From the NCBI GenBank assembly GCA_964451785.1, contig CAYVJG010000002.1, positions 57,204 through 121,203 on the forward strand: a stretch of DNA of 64,000 bases. Direction: 5' to 3'. Of the stretch, positions 58,438 to 64,000 are shown piece after piece. The notes beneath the pieces were generated by a model. The model was not told the DNA's origin and searched no databases. It saw only the letters and a program-made list of their open reading frames with translations. The position numbers were made by a program, and so were the translations under genes. The first letter of the stretch is position 1. Every line of letters begins with the position of its first letter. The stretch is from JAJYSO01 sp964451785 (GTDB taxonomy: Bacteria > Bacteroidota > Bacteroidia > Flavobacteriales > Flavobacteriaceae).

Positions 58438-60546
58438 TTATTCGTTAGTGCCGTTTTCGGCTTTAATAACTTCTGCTTGAATATTAGCAGGTGTTTCTTG
58501 ATAGTGAGAGAACTCCATTGTTGAAGTTGCACGACCTGAAGATAAGGTTCTCAAAGTAGTAACGTAACCAAACATCTCTGATAATGGCACGTCTGCTTTA
58601 ATCACTTTAGCTCCTGAACGATCACTCATATTGTTCACTTGTCCACGACGTCTGTTTAAGTCACCTACAACATCCCCCATGTTTTCTTCTGGAGTCACGA
58701 CTTCAACTTTCATGATTGGCTCAAGCACTACAGCACCAGCAGCTTTAGCAGCAGCTTTATAACCTAGTTTTGCAGCCAATTCAAATGACAATTGATCCGA
58801 GTCAACTGCATGGAATGAACCGTCTTTTAAAACAACTTTTAAAGAGTCCATTTGGAAACCTGCTAGAGGCCCGTTGTTCATAGCTTGCTCGAAACCTTTT
58901 TGTACTGATGGAATGAATTCTTTTGGAACACGTCCACCTTTAATTTCGTCTACAAATTGTAAGCCTTTACCTTCAAAGTCTTCATCTACAGGTCCCATTT
59001 CGAAGATAATATCAGCAAACTTACCACGACCACCACTTTGCTTTTTATAAACTTCGCGATGTTCAGTACTTCTAGTTACAGCTTCTTTATATTCTACACG
59101 TGGCTCACCTTCGTTAACCTCAACTTTAAATTCACGTTTTAAACGATCAATTAAAACTTCGATGTGTAACTCACCCATTCCTGAAATTACAGTTTGACCT
59201 GTTACTTCATCAGTTTTTACTTGGAAAGTTGGATCTTCTTCTGCTAATTTACCTAAAGCAATACCTAATTTTTCAACGTCAGCTTTTGTTTTTGGCTCAA
59301 CAGCAATACCAATCACCGGATCAGGGAAAGTAATAGACTCTAAGTTGATAGGATGATCCATATCAGTTAAAGTATCACCAGTTTTAATATCTTTAAAACC
59401 TACACCTGCACCAATGTCACCAGCTTGAATTTGATCAATTGGCTCTTGTTTATTAGAGTGCATTTGATAGATACGAGAGATACGTTCTTTTTTACCTGAA
59501 CGGTTGTTCAACACATAAGAACCTGCATCTAGTTTACCTGAATACACACGGAAGAATGCCAAACGACCAACAAACGGATCTGTAGCAATCTTAAATGCTA
59601 AAGCAGAGAATGGATCATCAACACTCGGGTGACGGAATTCCGGCTCTTCAGTATCGACGTTTTTACCTTCAATAGCTTCAACATCAACTGGTGAAGGCAA
59701 ATAACGCATCACAGCATCAAGCATAACTTGAACACCTTTATTTTTAAAAGCAGAACCACACAACATTGGGATGATTGACATATCGATAGTTGCTTTGCGC
59801 AAAGCTTCGATAATTTCATCTTCAGTGATTGAGTTTTCGTCTTCAAAGAATTTTTCTAATAAGGCTTCATCATACTCAGCTACAGCTTCAATAAGCTCAC
59901 CGCGGTATTGTTTAACATCATCAACAAGATCTTCAGGAATTTCGATTTCTTCAAAAGTCATCCCAAAATCTTCTTCATTCCAAACAATAGCTTTGTTTGA
60001 AATCAAGTCAACAACACCTTTAAAATCTAATCCACTACCGATAGGTACTTGAAGCGGCACAGGGTTACCCCCTAACATTTCTTTAATTTGCGCACATACC
60101 TTAAACAAATCAGCACCTTCACGGTCCATTTTATTTGCAAACCCAATACGTGGCACAGAATATTTGTCAGCTTGGCGCCATACAGTTTCTGATTGAGGTT
60201 CAACACCATCAACAGCACTAAATAAAGCAACCATACCGTCAAGTACACGTAAAGAACGTTCTACTTCTACTGTAAAGTCAACGTGCCCAGGAGTATCAAT
60301 GATATTCATTTTATACTCTTGACCACGGTAGTTCCAAGTACAGTGAGTTGCAGCAGATGTAATTGTAATACCGCGTTCTTGTTCTTGCTCCATCCAGTCC
60401 ATAGTAGCGGCTCCCTCGTGAGTTTCACCGATTTTATGGTTAATACCTGTATAGAACAAAATACGCTCAGTAGTAGTTGTTTTACCTGCATCAATATGCG
60501 CGGCAATACCAATATTTCTTGTATATTTTAAATCTCTTTGTGCCAT
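58438..60546 (-). CDS. fusA: Elongation factor G
   Basis: 702 residues; the GTPase that drives translocation and, with RRF, ribosome recycling. G motifs: AHIDAGKTTTTERIL, the switch ERGITITSAATH, DTPGHVDFTVEVERS, and NKMD. Domain IV signature GRVPKEFIPSVQKGFEQAM is present. Length fits the classic FusA; a second EF-G may exist elsewhere. Confidence 0.99.
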   Translation of the reverse strand: MAQRDLKYTRNIGIAAHIDAGKTTTTERILFYTGINHKIGETHEGAATMDWMEQEQERGITITSAATHCTWNYRGQEYKMNIIDTPGHVDFTVEVERSLRVLDGMVALFSAVDGVEPQSETVWRQADKYSVPRIGFANKMDREGADLFKVCAQIKEMLGGNPVPLQVPIGSGLDFKGVVDLISNKAIVWNEEDFGMTFEEIEIPEDLVDDVKQYRGELIEAVAEYDEALLEKFFEDENSITEDEIIEALRKATIDMSIIPMLCGSAFKNKGVQVMLDAVMRYLPSPVDVEAIEGKNVDTEEPEFRHPSVDDPFSALAFKIATDPFVGRLAFFRVYSGKLDAGSYVLNNRSGKKERISRIYQMHSNKQEPIDQIQAGDIGAGVGFKDIKTGDTLTDMDHPINLESITFPDPVIGIAVEPKTKADVEKLGIALGKLAEEDPTFQVKTDEVTGQTVISGMGELHIEVLIDRLKREFKVEVNEGEPRVEYKEAVTRSTEHREVYKKQSGGRGKFADIIFEMGPVDEDFEGKGLQFVDEIKGGRVPKEFIPSVQKGFEQAMNNGPLAGFQMDSLKVVLKDGSFHAVDSDQLSFELAAKLGYKAAAKAAGAVVLEPIMKVEVVTPEENMGDVVGDLNRRRGQVNNMSDRSGAKVIKADVPLSEMFGYVTTLRTLSSGRATSTMEFSHYQETPANIQAEVIKAENGTNE

Positions 60547-60551
60547 TTTTA

Positions 60552-61028
60552 TTAGAATCTAAAGTGAGAGAATGCTTTATTAGCTTCGGCCATACGATGT
60601 GTATCCACACGTTTTTTAACAGCAGCACCTTCTTCTTTAGCGGCAGCCAAAACTTCAGCAGCTAACTTAGCCGCCATAGATTTTTCATTGCGTTTTCTTG
60701 CAAAGAGAATCAACCACTTCATGGCTGTTGCTACTTTGCGATCTGGACGGATTTGAGTTGGAATCTGAAAGGTAGCTCCCCCAACACGACGACTGCGCAC
60801 TTCAATATGCGGCATCACGTTAGACAAGGCCTCTTTCCAAACTTCCAAAGCCGTTTTTTCTTCATCTTCTTTTTTCTCTTCAACGATATCAATCATATCA
60901 TAAAAGATTTTAAAAGAGATTGACTTTTTACCGTGCAACATCATCATGTTTACAAAACGAGTAACGAGTTGATCATTAAATTTAGGATCCGGTAATAAAG
61001 CTCTTTTTTTAGCTCTAGTTTTTCTCAT
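60552..61028 (-). CDS. rpsG: 30S ribosomal protein S7
   Basis: 158 residues, MRKTRAKKRALLPDPKFNDQ, then FVNMMMLHGKKSISFKIFYD and VRSRRVGGATFQIPTQIRPD. It organises the head of the small subunit. fusA starts 5 bases downstream. Confidence 0.99.
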   Translation of the reverse strand: MRKTRAKKRALLPDPKFNDQLVTRFVNMMMLHGKKSISFKIFYDMIDIVEEKKEDEEKTALEVWKEALSNVMPHIEVRSRRVGGATFQIPTQIRPDRKVATAMKWLILFARKRNEKSMAAKLAAEVLAAAKEEGAAVKKRVDTHRMAEANKAFSHFRF

Positions 61029-61078
61029 TTCTTCTTTAAAATAAGTTAATAATTTTACCTAACTGATTAAACGCAAAA

Positions 61079-61109
61079 ACCACGCTTAACCTTTAACAGT
61101 TAACGTAGT
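61079..61109 (-). promoter_or_regulatory. Hairpin between rpsL and rpsG
   Basis: On the minus strand ACTACGTTAA pairs with TTAAGCGTGGT (one bulge, one G-U pair), then TTTTT, immediately after the rpsL stop. It is a possible partial terminator or attenuator within the str operon. Confidence 0.45.
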
Positions 61110-61484
61110 TTACTTTTTAGGGCGTTTAGTACCGTATTTTGAACGGCGCTGAGTACGATCTTGAACACCGGCTGTATCTAACGCGCCGCGAACAACATGA
61201 TAACGTACACCAGGCAAATCTTTAACCCTTCCTCCTCTGACCAATACTATCGAGTGCTCTTGGAGATTATGTCCTTCTCCCGGGATATACGCATTAACCT
61301 CTTTTCCATTGGTTAAACGAACACGGGCAACCTTACGCATTGCTGAGTTAGGTTTTTTTGGCGTAGTAGTGTACACACGTGTACATACACCACGTCGTTG
61401 AGGACAAGAATCCAAAGCAGCCGATTTACTCTTCTTGGTCGATCTGGTTCTTCCTTTTCGAACTAATTGTGAAATTGTTGGCAT
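61110..61484 (-). CDS. rpsL: 30S ribosomal protein S12
   Basis: 124 residues, MPTISQLVRKGRTRSTKKSK, and the decoding-centre loops TTPKKPNSAMRKVARVRL and PGVRYHVVRGALDTAGV. The residue corresponding to the streptomycin-resistance site is the wild-type Lys (PKKPNS). It is the first gene of the long minus-strand translation cluster. Confidence 0.99.
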   Translation of the reverse strand: MPTISQLVRKGRTRSTKKSKSAALDSCPQRRGVCTRVYTTTPKKPNSAMRKVARVRLTNGKEVNAYIPGEGHNLQEHSIVLVRGGRVKDLPGVRYHVVRGALDTAGVQDRTQRRSKYGTKRPKK

Positions 61485-61538
61485 AGTTTAATTTACACTA
61501 TTATCAATTAATTAATTTTTCCCTATTTTTAGGGTCTG

Positions 61539-61569
61539 CAAATGTAGAACTATTTTTTGAGATTTCAAA
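61539..61569 (-). promoter_or_regulatory. Promoter for the rpsL-led cluster
   Basis: On the minus strand TTTG, 19 bases, then TACATTTG: both promoter elements at ideal spacing, 55 bases before the rpsL start. A small CCCTA/TAGGG hairpin (61521-61534) follows in the leader. Confidence 0.75.
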
Positions 61570-61665
61570 GTTTCTGATTTTTTTTTCAATCTCAACTATT
61601 TTTCCATTTAAACATACATATTCTTCTAATCTTTGCGTTTATTGTAATAAATGAATCTCTAGTTC

Positions 61666-63474
61666 ATGCAATTTTGCATTTCTTTTTTATCAAGCTCAAC
61701 TTTACACACCTTGCATCTGTATCAAAAACAGCATATTTTAAAACTTCCTAACTATCAAGCTATTTACTTTAATACTGCTTTAGTTTTTGCATTGTTCATC
61801 GCTTCAACTTGCCTTTCAACCAGCAAGGCTCAAAATTTACAGCTCGTTATCACTGGGCAAAATCCCGAAGAAACTAGCATTATAGACTCTATCGCTTATC
61901 AGCACGAGCATCACTCCATCGGTTCTATGCAAAAAAGTTTGAAGAAACTTTCCCACAACTTGCAAAAAATCGGATTTATAAACAATTGGCATTCAAAGCT
62001 TACAAAGATAAACGATTCTATTTACAAATCAGAATTTACACTTCATAAAAAATACAATTACATCTCTATCTCTTATCCCGAGTTAACCGACAGCCTATTC
62101 TTAAAAAACTACCTTAACACTCACAGGATACCACACAACAACACCAGCTTTAAACTTTCTCTACAAGAATTAACTCAGCAGCTCAATAAACTCAACACAG
62201 CACTCGCCGCAAAAGGTTATCCTTTTTCACAACTTCAGCTCACTGACATTAGAGTTGATTCCGCACAACTCTACGCTGATTTAAAACTTCACAAACGCAA
62301 ACAGCGCTTTATCGACAGCATCATCATTAAAGGTTATCCCAATTTTCCGCGTTCGTTTTTGCGCTATTATGTCAACTTAAAACCTAAACAAGTTTTTAAT
62401 CAAGAAGAAATAAAACAGAAAGGAAAGCTTTTAAATTCACTCCACTTTATCACCACTGTTCGCGATCCTCAAGTGCGTTTTACCGATCGCAAAACCCAAC
62501 TATACCTCTATCTCAAAAAACAACCCGCTAATAGCTTTGAAGGCTTTTTAGGATTTTCGACTGATGAAGATTCTCATCAATTAAAGTTAAATGGAGACAT
62601 CGCCATTAGTTTAGTCAACAATTTAAATTTTGGCGAAACCTTAAATATCCATTACCAGAACACCCAAACTAGCCAACGCGAATTTTCTGCCGAGCTCAGC
62701 CTTCCATTTCTATTCAACACGCCTTTTAGCGTACAAGCCGGTCTCAATCTCTTTAAACAAGATTCTTCTTTCACCACAAACACTCAACGCTTCAGCCTAG
62801 GTTATCAACTCACACCCCAAATCAATTTAGCAATCGGCTACAAAGGAGTCACTTCAACTAATTTATTAGAAGACAGCTTTATTACCAGTCAAATATTCAC
62901 AGATTACAAAGCTAATTTTATAACACTAGAGACACAGTATAAAAAATATTCAACAAACCAATCTCCCTTATTTCCTATTCAAACCGACATAGAATTGAGT
63001 TTTGGATTAGGAAAGCGCTCAACAGATACTATTGCTGACCAACAAACGCTCATCGCTTTAAAAGGGCAACATCTAATCAATTTAGATACTCGCAATTCCA
63101 TTTACCTGCACACCGACGCCGCCATACTCATCTCCAACCACTACCTAAACAACGAATTATACAGATTTGGCGGTATAAACTCTATACGTGGATTTAATGA
63201 AAACAGCTTACTCGCCTCTACTTATGCGAGTTTACAAACCGAATACCGCTATCTTCTGTCTTCTAACCTCTATATCCACAGCATCATTGACTATGCCTAC
63301 TCAGAAAACAGTCTACAAAACAGTTCTTACAGCTTATACAGTGTAGGCTTCGGACTAGGCTTACAAACCAAAGCCGGCTTACTCCGACTGGCCTTTGCCA
63401 ATGGCAAAACACCCGAACAGTCCTTTAAATTCAGTAACACCAAGGTACACCTCAGTCTCAGCACAAATTTTTAA
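61666..63474 (+). CDS. Omp85-superfamily (BamA/TamA-like) outer membrane protein
   Basis: 602 residues if the first ATG is used. A signal-peptide core (ALVFALFIASTCLSTSKAQ) lies at about 37-56, unusually far in, so the true start may be a rarer codon downstream. POTRA-like repeats cover about 60-290 and a 16-strand barrel follows. RFGGINSIRGFNENSLLAST near 500 is the conserved Omp85 loop 6 motif, and the protein ends in a beta-signal with terminal Phe (KVHLSLSTNF). It probably inserts or secretes outer-membrane proteins; which one is unknown. It is divergent from the ribosomal cluster. Confidence 0.83.
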   Translation: MQFCISFLSSSTLHTLHLYQKQHILKLPNYQAIYFNTALVFALFIASTCLSTSKAQNLQLVITGQNPEETSIIDSIAYQHEHHSIGSMQKSLKKLSHNLQKIGFINNWHSKLTKINDSIYKSEFTLHKKYNYISISYPELTDSLFLKNYLNTHRIPHNNTSFKLSLQELTQQLNKLNTALAAKGYPFSQLQLTDIRVDSAQLYADLKLHKRKQRFIDSIIIKGYPNFPRSFLRYYVNLKPKQVFNQEEIKQKGKLLNSLHFITTVRDPQVRFTDRKTQLYLYLKKQPANSFEGFLGFSTDEDSHQLKLNGDIAISLVNNLNFGETLNIHYQNTQTSQREFSAELSLPFLFNTPFSVQAGLNLFKQDSSFTTNTQRFSLGYQLTPQINLAIGYKGVTSTNLLEDSFITSQIFTDYKANFITLETQYKKYSTNQSPLFPIQTDIELSFGLGKRSTDTIADQQTLIALKGQHLINLDTRNSIYLHTDAAILISNHYLNNELYRFGGINSIRGFNENSLLASTYASLQTEYRYLLSSNLYIHSIIDYAYSENSLQNSSYSLYSVGFGLGLQTKAGLLRLAFANGKTPEQSFKFSNTKVHLSLSTNF

Positions 63475-63590
63475 ATGTTAAATTTTATATTTTTGAATTA
63501 AAATTTTCTTAAACAAAACCAACATATTCCTTGCTTGATTAACTTTTTATTTGGATTTTTGGCGTTGGCTAATTCAAATAAATATAAACA

Positions 63591-64000
63591 ATGAAAACCA
63601 AGTTCAAAGGAATTCTGACGCTACTGCTAGCGTTAGTCGTGCAAATAGCCTTTGCACAACAAACTCAGGTTTCCGGAACTGTGACTGATAATAGTGGGGT
63701 ACCCTTACCTGGGGTAAATATCCGCGTTGTAGGTACAGATCAGGGAACACAAACAGACTTTAATGGACAATACAGCATTAATGTCAACCAAGGCGACCAA
63801 CTCAAATTTAGTTTTGTCGGATTTACCGACCAAACCATTACTGTTGGCACACAATCAACCATTAACGTCGCTCTTAAAGCTGGTGAGCTTTTAGATCAAG
63901 TACTGGTCAGTACGGGATATGAAACACAAACGAAAGCTAAAAGTGCCAAGGCAGTAACCACCATTACTGCTGAAGACATCCAAGACCGTCCAAACGCTTC
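63591..64000 (+). CDS. SusC/RagA-type TonB-linked outer membrane protein, N-terminal part
   Basis: The first 136 residues; the window ends inside the gene. A signal peptide (LLALVVQIAFA) is followed by a carboxypeptidase-regulatory-like domain with the pattern VSGTVTDNSGVPLPGVNIRV, then FNGQYSINV and LKFSFVGFTDQTITVG. The plug begins at ELLDQVLVSTGYETQTKA, close to the typical TonB-box and SusC start region (VVVGYGTQ-like). It should import glycans or peptides with a SusD partner that would lie beyond the window. Confidence 0.93.
   Translation, partial: MKTKFKGILTLLLALVVQIAFAQQTQVSGTVTDNSGVPLPGVNIRVVGTDQGTQTDFNGQYSINVNQGDQLKFSFVGFTDQTITVGTQSTINVALKAGELLDQVLVSTGYETQTKAKSAKAVTTITAEDIQDRPNA

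Noticed and set aside
1..64000. CRISPR array, prophage, toxin-antitoxin or restriction system
   Set aside because: No regularly spaced repeats, no cas, phage, toxin or restriction-modification genes were found among the recognisable proteins.
1..64000. tRNA or rRNA genes
   Set aside because: While reading I saw no cloverleaf with a T-loop GTTCRA core and no rRNA core sequence; a tRNAscan-SE run would be decisive.

Overview
The window is chromosomal DNA of a low-GC member of the Bacteroidota, almost certainly a flavobacterium (family Flavobacteriaceae or a close relative). The reasons are: the ribosomal cluster order rpsL-rpsG-fusA-rpsJ with no tuf gene between; TonB-linked outer membrane receptors of SusC/RagA and carboxypeptidase-regulatory type; a TamA-like protein made as a lipoprotein (TamL); DUF4286, DUF5689 and SatD/DUF3307 genes; almost no Shine-Dalgarno sequences; and many upstream boxes that fit the Bacteroidota -7 motif TAnnTTTG, some with a TTTG about 19 bases further upstream. 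I cannot name the genus. No rRNA, tRNA, CRISPR array, prophage or intact insertion sequence was seen.

Layout. 0-5 kb, minus strand: ftsK (cut by the window edge), dgkA, udk, uvrA. 5.3-9.4 kb: an ECF-like sigma factor with a tiny basic protein behind it, a cysteine-free endonuclease III, a peroxiredoxin, two small genes and hemB. 9.5-17 kb: mtaB, nhaD, yraN, small acetyltransferase and hydrolase genes, a lytic transglycosylase and rpmH. 17-20 kb: carB, without the usual C-terminal allosteric domain. 20.0-20.96 kb: a gene-free stretch with a 40-bp perfect direct repeat bracketing a pair of diverged inverted repeats. 21-30.7 kb: SatD/DUF3307 pair, a phosphodiesterase, TamL, fructose-bisphosphate aldolase, accD, rsmA. 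30.8-31.0 kb: a small MITE-like palindrome. 31-39 kb: an orphan oligopeptide-binding lipoprotein and a divergent locus of TonB-dependent receptor, DUF5689 surface lipoprotein and secreted nuclease/phosphatase. 39-44.3 kb, minus strand: amidinotransferase-fold enzyme, gltA, eno, carA. 44.4-61.5 kb, minus strand: one long run of translation genes (rpsL to rplQ) including fusA, secY, infA and rpoA. 61.7-64 kb: an Omp85 protein and the start of a SusC-type receptor.

How the genes fit together. Most of the window is housekeeping: ribosome and RNA polymerase, protein export (secY), central carbon metabolism (fba, eno, gltA), carbamoyl phosphate synthesis (carA and carB, 23 kb apart), fatty acid and haem synthesis, DNA repair and cell division. 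The accessory content is mostly envelope work: outer-membrane assembly (two Omp85 proteins), nutrient capture through TonB, and extracellular hydrolysis of phosphoesters. A recurring trait is the loss of metal-binding cysteines where relatives in other phyla have them: Nth (no 4Fe-4S ligands), AccD (no zinc ribbon), L36 and S14 (no zinc motif), and HemB (Asp-type rather than Cys-type metal site).

I did not find a complete new defence or mobile system. The best candidates for something under-described are the structured repeat element at 20.1-20.6 kb, the 162-bp MITE-like element at 30.8 kb, the nuclease/receptor locus at 32.8-38.9 kb with its symmetrical divergent promoter, the sigma-factor companion peptide at 6.0 kb, and a hairpin inside the S10 operon between rpsJ and rplC.
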